Source: Bradyrhizobium stylosanthis (GTDB lineage Bacteria; Pseudomonadota; Alphaproteobacteria; Rhizobiales; Xanthobacteraceae). From it: a stretch of 64,000 nucleotides of DNA. The position numbers and the translations under genes were made by a program. The stretch spans positions 966,580-1,030,579 of the forward strand of contig NZ_LVEM01000001.1 of assembly GCF_001641335.1 (NCBI RefSeq), read 5' to 3'. The notes beneath the pieces were generated by a model. The model was not told the origin of the DNA and did not search any database. It was given only the letters and a program-made list of their open reading frames with translations. Shown piece by piece: positions 6,767 to 14,134 of the stretch (its first letter is position 1; each line of letters starts with the position of its first letter).

Positions 6767-7150
6767 TCAGGCCTTGCTTCGAGGGGGATGGTCGGGAGGT
6801 GTGGCGCCGAGCCCGTCATGCAGGCGGTCATTGCCGAGCGTCAGCGGGCGCCTCTGCAACGGCCGGAGCATCGCCGAGCTCGCTCCGGATGGCGCGGGCA
6901 GCGACAGGCTCAGCATGCACAGGGCGATGAATGGACAGGAAACGCAGTTCTTGCTCTCGCCCGGACAGCAGGGCATGTCGTCGGACATCGCCTGCGTATC
7001 GCCGGACATTGCGCTGACGCTGACGTGGGAGCCCGCCGCCGGCATGGCCGACGCCGGTGACGCCAGCGGCGCGAGCGTGAGCCCGGCCGCGACCAGCAGC
7101 ATCACCACAGCATGGGCGAACCGTTTCAGGCGCATGCGTTCTTGTTGCAT
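6767..7150 (-). CDS. Small secreted Cys-rich protein upstream of the sigma factor
   Basis: This is about 127 residues; the start is uncertain between 7150 and an ATG five codons later (7135). A signal peptide (RFAHAVVMLLVAAGLTLAPLASPASA) is followed by MPCCPGESKNCVSCPF, giving a CC pair and a CxxC, then a Pro/Arg-rich tail. It resembles the DUF2946-like secreted proteins that precede metal operons, including the ones at 1448-1810 and 50588-50962. It is the gene before the sigma leader frame on the same strand, with a 128-base gap. Role unknown. Confidence 0.6.
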   Translation of the reverse strand: MQQERMRLKRFAHAVVMLLVAAGLTLAPLASPASAMPAAGSHVSVSAMSGDTQAMSDDMPCCPGESKNCVSCPFIALCMLSLSLPAPSGASSAMLRPLQRRPLTLGNDRLHDGLGATPPDHPPRSKA

Positions 7151-7349
7151 GCCGGGGTGGAACCCGTAAACCTGCGCGCTATCACGATTTGGCCAGCCGC
7201 ACACGGAAAGGCCCCAGCCCGGGGCTGACCGGCTGAGGCCTCATGTGCTCACAATCTTCATCCTTGGGACTTGAGCTTCCAACACGCTCCCTACCGTATC
7301 GTTCCGGCGCGGCTGGAATTTTTTCGCCCGCAGCGGGGAGGAGCGGCGC

Positions 7350-8600
7350 CTACGCCTTCTCCTCCCAGATCATCGCGAGGTGCACGATGGTCTGCACCGC
7401 CTTCTCCATGTCCTGCCGGCTGACCCATTCCAGGCGCGAGTGGAAGGCGTGCTCGCCCGCGAAAATGTTGGGGCAGGGCAGGCCCATGAAGGACAGGCGC
7501 GAGCCGTCGGTGCCGCCGCGGATCGCGGTGCGCATCGGCCGCAGGCCGGCGCGGCGGATCGCCTCGATGGCGTATTCGAGAATGTGCGGGTGGCGGTCGA
7601 TCACCTGCTTCATGTTGCGGTACTGCTCGCGGACCTCGAAATTGTAGGTCGAGCGCGGATAGTCCTTCATCACGTCCTTGACGATGGTCTCAAGCAGGAC
7701 CTCCTTCTCCTTCAGCCCTTCCTCGGTGAAGTCGCGCACGATGAAGGACAGCGTCGCCTGCTCCAGCGCGCCCTCGATGCCGATCGGATGCAGGAAGCCC
7801 TGCTTGCCCGAGGTCGTCTCCGGCGAGCAGCCCTCCTTAGGCAGCCGCTCGACGATGGCGGCCGCGATCTTGATCGCGTGCTCCATCTTGCCCTTGGCGT
7901 AGCCGGGATGAGCGCTGACGCCGTTGATGGTGATGGTGGCGCCGTCGGCCGAGAAGGTCTCGTCCTCGACGCTGCCCGCGCTCTCGCCGTCCATGGTGTA
8001 GCCGAAATCGGCGCCGAGCTTTTTCAGGTCGACATTGTCGACGCCGCGGCCGATCTCCTCATCGGGCGTGAACAGGATCTTGATGGTGCCGTGCTTCACA
8101 TCAGGATTGTTGATAAAGAAATACGCGGCATCCATGATCTCGGCGACACCGGCCTTGTTGTCGGCCCCGAGCAGCGTGGTGCCATCGGTGGTGATGATGT
8201 CGTTGCCGATCTGGTTCTTCAACGCCGGATGCTCCGCAAAGCGGATCACCTGGTTGGGATCGCCCGGCAGCGCGATGTCGCCGCCGCGATAGTTCTTCAC
8301 CATCTGCGGCTTGACGTCCTTGCCGGTGACGTCGGGCGAGGTGTCCATGTGCGAGCAGAAGCAGATCACCGGCACCTTCTTGTCGGTGTTGGCGGGGATC
8401 GTTCCGTAGACATAGCCGTAATCGTCGAGATGGGCGTCGCCGACGCCCATGGCCTTCAGCTCGGTGACGAGCACGCGGCCGAGATCCTTCTGCTTCTCGG
8501 TCGAAGGCGAGCGCGGGGATTCCGGATCGGACTGGGTGTCGATGGTGACGTAGCGCAGGAAGCGCTCGGTCACGGTGTGCGAAAAGGTGAGGGAGGACAT
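7350..8600 (-). CDS. pepT: Peptidase T (tripeptide aminopeptidase)
   Basis: The 416-residue protein is full length for PepT, an M20-family cytoplasmic zinc peptidase that removes the N-terminal residue from tripeptides. Metal and catalytic motifs are visible: SHMDTSPD (first His ligand and the catalytic Asp region), GADNKAG (bridging Asp) and TPDEEIGRG (catalytic Glu pair), then HPGYAKGKM in the dimerisation domain and RGGTDGSRLSFMGLPCPN near the end. It is monocistronic, with an HU-like gene upstream on the same strand. Confidence 0.95.
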   Translation of the reverse strand: MSSLTFSHTVTERFLRYVTIDTQSDPESPRSPSTEKQKDLGRVLVTELKAMGVGDAHLDDYGYVYGTIPANTDKKVPVICFCSHMDTSPDVTGKDVKPQMVKNYRGGDIALPGDPNQVIRFAEHPALKNQIGNDIITTDGTTLLGADNKAGVAEIMDAAYFFINNPDVKHGTIKILFTPDEEIGRGVDNVDLKKLGADFGYTMDGESAGSVEDETFSADGATITINGVSAHPGYAKGKMEHAIKIAAAIVERLPKEGCSPETTSGKQGFLHPIGIEGALEQATLSFIVRDFTEEGLKEKEVLLETIVKDVMKDYPRSTYNFEVREQYRNMKQVIDRHPHILEYAIEAIRRAGLRPMRTAIRGGTDGSRLSFMGLPCPNIFAGEHAFHSRLEWVSRQDMEKAVQTIVHLAMIWEEKA

Positions 8601-8706
8601 TTCTGGTCAAACCGCCGGGGCTTTGGGGAAGCTGGCGGTATATCAGAAAAGCGGGCCAGGTTGCGGCCGGAACGACGCTGGATCAGGCTTAACGATCGGT
8701 AAGCGG

Positions 8707-9006
8707 CTAGATCGCCTCTTTGAGCTCCTTGACCGGGCGGAACGCGACCTTCTTGCTGGCCTTGATGTGGATGGCTTCGCCGGTGGCGGGATTGCGGCCG
8801 GTGCGGGCGGCGCGCTTGCGGACCTGGAGGATGCCGAGGCCCACGATGCGGACCCGGTCGCCCTTCTTCAGGTGCTTGGTGATCAGCTCGACCATGTCGG
8901 TCAGGACGGCCTCGGCGTGCTTTTTCGACAGATCCTGGCTCTCCGCGATGTCGGCGGCGAGGTGCTTGAGCGTGATGGTGGCGGGAGCGGCTACCTTTTT
9001 CGCCAT
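8707..9006 (-). CDS. HU-family DNA-binding protein
   Basis: The 99-residue protein has the HU/IHF fold: N-terminal helices (LKHLAADIAESQDLSKKHAEAV), the beta arm (GRNPATGEAIHIKASKKVAF) with the conserved RNPATG turn and proline tip, and a short C-terminal helix. The start at MAKKVAAP is preferred over upstream in-frame codons because the family begins here. These proteins bend DNA and organise the nucleoid. A 107-base gap separates it from pepT downstream. Confidence 0.93.
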   Translation of the reverse strand: MAKKVAAPATITLKHLAADIAESQDLSKKHAEAVLTDMVELITKHLKKGDRVRIVGLGILQVRKRAARTGRNPATGEAIHIKASKKVAFRPVKELKEAI

Positions 9007-9241
9007 ATCTGGCCTCCTCGATTCTTGCCGGCGGCCGGGGAGACGGCCCCGGAACCCTGCAAGTTCCCGGAGGCGTAGACGATTCGGGACCGGACTGACT
9101 ACGCCGCCGGCGCGACCGCGGGTCACGTTGGCGCGGCCTGTCCGCGAAAATCAGCTCGTTCAGGCTGTGGATGCAACGTCCTTGACTTCACCTAGTCCGG
9201 CCTTTAAGTCCCCCCTCGTTCCGCAGACATTTGCGTGTCAC

Positions 9242-9318
<77 letters not shown>

Positions 9319-9453
9319 TTTTTGGTGGAATTTCAATCAGTTAAAATCAGCTAGATCCAGGCCTTGCTGCCCAGGGGCATGCGTGGGTACCGGCCTCGAC
9401 CGCTGCGTTGATCCCATGCTAGTGCTCAATCCAGCATTGTTCGGGTCGATTTC

Positions 9454-10287
9454 ATGCAGGCAGCCGATTTCAGCGCCACGCTGCAAAATTTGTTCGAGAA
9501 AGGCGTGCGCTACGGGACGGTCATCGATCTCGGCTGCGCCGATGGGCACTTCGTGCTCAACCATCTCTCGTGCCTCAGCGGTGCGGCGCCACTGAACATC
9601 GATGCCAACAGGATCTATGAGGACTCCCTCAAGGCCATCAAAGAGGCCCTTGGCGGGCACTATCGCATCTGCGCCATCACCGACCACGAGGGCGAGATCG
9701 AGATCACCGAATCGGTGCATCCCTACTGGTCGTCGCTCCGCCCGGCGGGCGACATCTACTGGTCGCGGGTCAACGACCTGACCACGAGCAAGGTGAAGGT
9801 GCCGGCGACGACGCTCGATGCGCTGGCCAAGGAGCTGTCGCTCGAGCCGCCGTTCCTGATCAAGCTCGACGTCCAGGGCGCGGAAATGGCTGCGCTGAAG
9901 GGCGCGCGCGACGTGCTCGAGAATTGCAGCGTGGTCGTCTGCGAGGCCGACATCGACGACTTCCAGGACATCAACGCGGCGCTGCTGGAGGCTGGTTTCT
10001 TCCTCTACGACCTGACGACGCTACAGCGCCTGCGCGATGGGACGCTCGGCTGGTTCTACCCGGTCTATGTCAGCGGCAAGCTCGCGCATCTGAAGCCGCA
10101 GGCGTTCTGGGAGGCCGGCGACAACGCCGCGGTGATCGGCGTGCAGGAGACGCGCCGTAAGATGATCCTCGAGCAGAACAGGAAGATCCTCAACCGGCTG
10201 CGTTATGGGCAGAGCAAGGTTAGCCGCAACGATCCCTGTCCCTGCGGTTCGGAGCAGAAATTCAAGCATTGTTGCGGTAGCTACTGA
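9454..10287 (+). CDS. FkbM-family methyltransferase with C-terminal SEC-C zinc motif
   Basis: The 277-residue protein has a Rossmann methyltransferase core: SAM motif I TVIDLGCADGHF (residues about 22-33), a conserved acidic strand end, and the FkbM-typical FLIKLDVQGAEMAALKGA. The last 20 residues are a SEC-C motif (NDPCPCGSEQKFKHCCG, Cys-x-Cys and Cys-Cys/His zinc ligands) of the kind found at the end of SecA. The substrate is unknown; FkbM proteins O-methylate sugars, antibiotics and polypeptides. The upstream ribosome site is weak. It stands alone 135 bases after tRNA-Asp and shares its family, but not the SEC-C tail, with the methyltransferase inside the nuo operon. Confidence 0.8.
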   Translation: MQAADFSATLQNLFEKGVRYGTVIDLGCADGHFVLNHLSCLSGAAPLNIDANRIYEDSLKAIKEALGGHYRICAITDHEGEIEITESVHPYWSSLRPAGDIYWSRVNDLTTSKVKVPATTLDALAKELSLEPPFLIKLDVQGAEMAALKGARDVLENCSVVVCEADIDDFQDINAALLEAGFFLYDLTTLQRLRDGTLGWFYPVYVSGKLAHLKPQAFWEAGDNAAVIGVQETRRKMILEQNRKILNRLRYGQSKVSRNDPCPCGSEQKFKHCCGSY

Positions 10288-10345
10288 GGCAAACTTCAGT
10301 TGAATCATTAGCCTGGTGAGTTGCCCTCAACTGGGGTCGCGACGC

Positions 10346-10368
10346 AAAAAGGCCGCCCGGGGGCGGCC
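10346..10368 (-). terminator. Rho-independent terminator for the 10397-10600 gene
   Basis: On the minus strand, GGCCGCCC and GGGCGGCC form a perfect 8-bp stem around a two-base loop, followed by TTTTT. It lies about 30 bases after the stop of the small minus-strand gene. On the plus strand no T run follows, so it is not a good terminator for the methyltransferase gene. Confidence 0.8.
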
Positions 10369-10396
10369 GTTTGGTCTCAAACCGGACCTTTCGTTC

Positions 10397-10600
10397 TCAG
10401 CGGATCTCCGAGGTCCCGGCGCTCGTCACCACGACGGGCTTGCCGGCCTTGATCACGTGGGTCGACTGGGCGGTCTGGCTGTAATCGGCGTTGGTCCGGG
10501 CGGCGATCCCGAAACCGGCCACTGCAATGCCGGCAACCAGCGCCACCACCACGATCTTCAGGTGGGTCGCACGATCAGCAGAATGAATTGAGTGGTTCAT
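10397..10600 (-). CDS. Small single-helix membrane protein
   Basis: The 67-residue protein has a hydrophilic N-terminus (MNHSIHSADRATH), one transmembrane helix (IVVVALVAGIAVAGFGIAA) and a short probably periplasmic tail. A GGGAGG ribosome site precedes the ATG and a strong terminator follows, so it is a genuine monocistronic unit. Proteins of this look are common in Bradyrhizobium, but I know no function. Confidence 0.7.
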   Translation of the reverse strand: MNHSIHSADRATHLKIVVVALVAGIAVAGFGIAARTNADYSQTAQSTHVIKAGKPVVVTSAGTSEIR

Positions 10601-10743
10601 ATGAGCCTCCCGACGGGCTTAGCCGCCGTCTATGGGCTCATCTTCTAAGGACCATCTGTTTCCGGATGGTTTCGCGGGTTCCGCAAAATGGTTTCATCTG
10701 GCTGCCCGGAGGGTTCCGCCGGGCGGCCGTCCCTGGGCGGCTT

Positions 10744-12039
10744 TCAGGCCGCCGCCCGCCCGATATCGTCCCGGATGCTCCGTGCCGCCCAGACGAACAG
10801 GAGGGCGCCGAGCGTGGTCGTGACCGCCGCCGAGAGCAGGGAGTAGCGCACGGCATCCGCGCCATAGCTGCCCTTCAGGGCATCGTTGACGACGCCCACG
10901 GCGAGCGGACCGACGCCCTGGCCGAAGCAGGTGGCGGTGAGCGCGATCAGCGCGGAGGCCAGTGCCCGCATGCTGGGCTTGGCCACCGTCTGCGCGATCG
11001 CGAAGATCGGGCCGAGATGGAAGCCGACCAGGAACGAGGTCAGCGCCAGCATCGCCACCATCATCGTGAAATCCTGCGTCAGCATGCAGAGCGCGAACAC
11101 AGGGCCGGCGAGGCCGGAGGTGATCGCCGGCGCCCACAGCTTCCAGCGGTCGTCGCGGCGGCTCACTTGCGCCACCACGAAGCCGCCGAGCAGGGTGCCG
11201 GCCATGCCGGCGAGGCCCTTGAAGGTGCCGGCATAAGTGCCGATCTCGGCGCTCGACAGATGGTGCACGCGCGCCAGGAACGGCGGGATCCAGGCCGCCG
11301 TCGCGTAGTTCGTGTAGGTGGTGAGGCAGAACCCGATCAGCACGACGATGAAGCTCCGCTGCGAGGCCAGGAAGCGCAGCGTCGGGCCGAGCGGCTCGGG
11401 CACGAAGCTCTCCTGCATGGCGCCGCGCTTCGGCTCGGAGATCGTCAGCCACAGCACCAGCGCGAGCAGGATGCCGGGCAGGCCGGCGACATAGAACGCC
11501 ATCCGCCAGCCATAGTGCTGGTTGACGTAGCCGCCGATGAAATACCCGAGGAAGACGCCGAGATAGGTGCCGATGGCGTAGATGCCGAGCGCGCGCGGGC
11601 GCTCGTTCTTGGCGAAGAGGTCGGCGACGATCGACTGCGAGGCGGGGGAGCCCGCGGATTCGCCGATGCCGACGCCGATGCGCGCCAGCGCCAGCGAGGT
11701 CAGGCTGGCGGCGGCGCCGCACAGCGCCGTCATCGCGCTCCAGAACGCGAAGGCGACGGCGACGATGTTGCGCCGGTTCATCCGGTCGGCGACGCGCGCG
11801 ATGGGGATGCCGAGCAGGGAGTAGAACAGCGCGAAGCCGAAGCCTGCGAGCAGGCCCATCATGGTATCGCTGAGCTGAAACTCCTTCTTGATCGGCTCGA
11901 TCAGGACGTTGAAGATCGTGCGGTCGAGGAAATTCAGCGCGTAGATGATGGTGAGCAGGCCCAGCACGTAATAGCGCCGCGCCGAGGGCTTTGCCGCGGC
12001 CGCCGTTTGCACCGACATCTGTGACGTCACATCGACCAT
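10744..12039 (-). CDS. MFS transporter, spinster-like
   Basis: The 431-residue protein has twelve hydrophobic segments. After TM1 (YALNFLDRTIFNVLIEPIK) comes the loop motif GIPIARVADRMNRRNIV, corresponding to the MFS GxxxDRxGRR signature. The start at 12039 follows GGGGGAAG. It lies 69 bases downstream of the Rieske oxygenase gene on the same strand, so the two are probably co-transcribed and the transporter probably imports the oxygenase substrate or related aromatic acid. That substrate link is inference. Confidence 0.85.
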   Translation of the reverse strand: MVDVTSQMSVQTAAAAKPSARRYYVLGLLTIIYALNFLDRTIFNVLIEPIKKEFQLSDTMMGLLAGFGFALFYSLLGIPIARVADRMNRRNIVAVAFAFWSAMTALCGAAASLTSLALARIGVGIGESAGSPASQSIVADLFAKNERPRALGIYAIGTYLGVFLGYFIGGYVNQHYGWRMAFYVAGLPGILLALVLWLTISEPKRGAMQESFVPEPLGPTLRFLASQRSFIVVLIGFCLTTYTNYATAAWIPPFLARVHHLSSAEIGTYAGTFKGLAGMAGTLLGGFVVAQVSRRDDRWKLWAPAITSGLAGPVFALCMLTQDFTMMVAMLALTSFLVGFHLGPIFAIAQTVAKPSMRALASALIALTATCFGQGVGPLAVGVVNDALKGSYGADAVRYSLLSAAVTTTLGALLFVWAARSIRDDIGRAAA

Positions 12040-12107
12040 CGCTTCCCCCAATTTGTCTTTGTTTTGTCTTTGTTGCCGTCACCAGTCCAGCCCTGAGGGC
12101 TGTCGGC

Positions 12108-13298
12108 TCATCCTTCGCGGATGTAATTCCCCGCTTCGAACTCGACCGGCGGCGCGCCAGCATCGAACGAGATGCCGATCGGATCGCGACCTGCTTCCAT
12201 CGCTTCGAGCTGGTCGGTCAGCATGCGCCGGATCATCAGGATGCCGCGGTCGCTCTGGCCGAAATGCTCCTCGGAATGGACGGTCATCTCGCCCTGGCCG
12301 ACCTGGGCCTCGTAGTCGCCCGGGAATTTCTGGTGCTCCTGCTCAGTCATGTCCCACCAGAACTTGCCGTTGAATTTCGAGCGCATGCGGCCGATGTCGC
12401 CGGAGTTCTTGACGCGGCCGGCGACGTAGATGCGGAACGAGGTGTCGTCGATCGGCAAGGTCCAGCCGATCGACTCGACGCGGGCGAACTGTGCCACGCG
12501 CGGGTTCGGCACGACGCGCAAGGTGGGGAGGGCGGCTTCGGTGACGCGGTAGAACACCTTGCCATCGTCCTGCTTGCGGATCGAGCGCACGGCGATGCCG
12601 CGCGGGGTCTTGTCGAACTTCACCTCCGGCATCGAGGCCATCATGTTGGTGAATTGCGGGCCCGAGAACGAGCCGTGCAGCACCGGCACGTGGTAGGGAT
12701 CGACGACGTTCTCGAAATGCTGGAGCCAGTTGCAGGGAATGATCGCAGGGCCGCCTCCGCCGATCGAGGAATCGTCGGCCTCGACCAGTTCGCCGTCATC
12801 CATGTTCTCCAGGCACTCGTAGCGCGGCAGCACCGGGCGTTTCTCCGCCGGGCCCATATAGGCGAAGATCAGCCCGTAGCGCTCCTCGACCGGATACCAG
12901 GGCTGGCGCACCTTGTTCTTGAACTGGCCGCCCTCGGGCTCGCATGGCTGCTCCAGGCAGTGGCCTTCTGTGTCGAACTTCCAGCCGTGGTAGCAGCAGC
13001 GGATGCCGTCCTCCTCGACCTTGCCATAGTAGAGCGTGGTGCCGCGGTGGCAGCAGCGCGCGTGCAGCAGCCCGGCGCGGCCGTGCTTGTCGCGGAACAG
13101 CACCAGATCCTCGCCGAGCGCGCGCACCTTCTTCGGCGTGTCGGCGGCGTCACCGACGAGGCCGACCGGATGCCAGTAGCGGCGGAGCAGTTCGCCCATC
13201 GGCGTGCCGCGCACGACAGAGGTGAGCTCGATGCGCGTGTGCGCCGGCTTCATCGCATAGGCCGTGCCGAGATCGCGATCCCGCTGGGTGATGGTCAT
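12108..13298 (-). CDS. Rieske non-heme iron aromatic ring-hydroxylating oxygenase, alpha subunit
   Basis: The 396-residue protein carries a Rieske [2Fe-2S] site, CCHRG followed 15-17 residues later by CCYHGW, and a catalytic domain with the mononuclear iron motif ENVVDPYHVPVLHG (Asp and two His). Size and layout fit the phthalate-dioxygenase-like group in which one oxygenase component works with a separate reductase; no reductase gene is in the window. GGGAGG precedes the ATG at 13298. It forms a divergent pair with a MarR regulator and is followed by an MFS transporter, suggesting a small catabolic unit for an aromatic compound. Confidence 0.9.
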   Translation of the reverse strand: MTITQRDRDLGTAYAMKPAHTRIELTSVVRGTPMGELLRRYWHPVGLVGDAADTPKKVRALGEDLVLFRDKHGRAGLLHARCCHRGTTLYYGKVEEDGIRCCYHGWKFDTEGHCLEQPCEPEGGQFKNKVRQPWYPVEERYGLIFAYMGPAEKRPVLPRYECLENMDDGELVEADDSSIGGGGPAIIPCNWLQHFENVVDPYHVPVLHGSFSGPQFTNMMASMPEVKFDKTPRGIAVRSIRKQDDGKVFYRVTEAALPTLRVVPNPRVAQFARVESIGWTLPIDDTSFRIYVAGRVKNSGDIGRMRSKFNGKFWWDMTEQEHQKFPGDYEAQVGQGEMTVHSEEHFGQSDRGILMIRRMLTDQLEAMEAGRDPIGISFDAGAPPVEFEAGNYIREG

Positions 13299-13370
13299 GC
13301 TGATCCTCCCGCCGCCGGCCGCGCTGACCGGGCCTTCTTGACGCGTTGGGAGCAGTGAAAAATAAATCGA

Positions 13371-13381
13371 TGACAATGTCA
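13371..13381. promoter_or_regulatory. Candidate MarR operator between divergent genes
   Basis: TGACAATGTCA is an 11-base palindrome between the Rieske oxygenase start (13298) and the MarR start (13480). On the minus strand it includes a TTGACA that could serve as a -35 element for the oxygenase promoter. Such a placement would let the MarR protein repress the oxygenase unit. Evidence is the symmetry and position only. Confidence 0.35.
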
Positions 13382-13479
13382 ACGATCTTCTAAATGCCTC
13401 TTAATCGCATTTGAGGAGAACGGCGGGGCCGCGGCGGCTCAGGCTTGGCAGGGCCGGGCTTTCTTGGCAGAGGTGGATG

Positions 13480-13992
13480 ATGAACGAGACACCGAGCAGG
13501 GAGGGGTGGACGGCCCCCGAGGCGAGCAAGAGCGAACCGGCGCCGGTCACCGTGATGCTGTCGTCGCGGCTGATGGTGCTGGCCAATCTGCTCAAGCGCG
13601 GTGCCATCCTCCGCTACAAGCGGCTGACGGGATTGTCCTCCGTCGAGTTCGGTCTCGTTGCCTCGCTCGGCCGGCGTCCGCCGATGAGCGTGGCGCGGCT
13701 CGCCGAGGCGGTCGGCCAGGACAAGGGGCAGATCAGCCGCGCGCTGGCCAATCTGGTGTCGCGCAAGCTGATCGCGAAGTCGGCAAATCCGAAAGATAGC
13801 CGCGAGGTGCTGATCTCGCTCACCGCGGCCGGCCTTGCGGCGCATGACGCGATCGTCGAAGGCGCGCAGGAGCGCAACCGTCGTCTGTTGGAAAGTCTGA
13901 GCCCCGCCGAGTTCGAGATGCTGCTGCAGCAGGTCGATCAGCTCACGGCGATCGCCGCCGACATGCTCGAGAGCGAGAAGAACGCGCGCTGA
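13480..13992 (+). CDS. MarR-family transcriptional regulator
   Basis: The 170-residue protein has the MarR winged helix: MSVARLAEAVGQDKGQISRA is the helix-turn-helix, with recognition helix and wing in NLVSRKLIAKSANPKDSREV. Terminal helices form the dimer interface. Start is 13480 or the ATG one codon before; CAGAGG gives a better spacing to 13480. It is divergent from the Rieske oxygenase and MFS genes and probably controls them in response to an aromatic ligand. Confidence 0.9.
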   Translation: MNETPSREGWTAPEASKSEPAPVTVMLSSRLMVLANLLKRGAILRYKRLTGLSSVEFGLVASLGRRPPMSVARLAEAVGQDKGQISRALANLVSRKLIAKSANPKDSREVLISLTAAGLAAHDAIVEGAQERNRRLLESLSPAEFEMLLQQVDQLTAIAADMLESEKNAR

Positions 13993-14024
13993 CGCTTCGA
14001 TCGTGCCCGGGAACAATGGATCGG

Positions 14025-14045
14025 TTCTAAGAGCCGCTCTAAGAA
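14025..14045. promoter_or_regulatory. Imperfect dyad upstream of the TonB receptor
   Basis: TTCTAAGAG-CCG-CTCTAAGAA forms an inverted repeat with eight of nine pairs matching, about 90 bases upstream of the receptor start. Its TTCTAA half-site resembles the AT-rich iron control elements bound by Irr in Bradyrhizobium, but the match is not exact. A regulator of the receptor is plausible; iron control is inference. Confidence 0.3.
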
Positions 14046-14134
14046 GTTTTCAATTAGGGAAATCGCGCGCGCTCACATAAGCGTCGCCCTGGGCGCATGC
14101 CGTTGCCGGGACACGGCGGCATGACGCAGCAAAC

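Noticed and set aside
7190..7340. GC-rich hairpins between the Cys-rich secreted protein gene and pepT as terminators
   Set aside because: No T run follows on the strand that would need termination.
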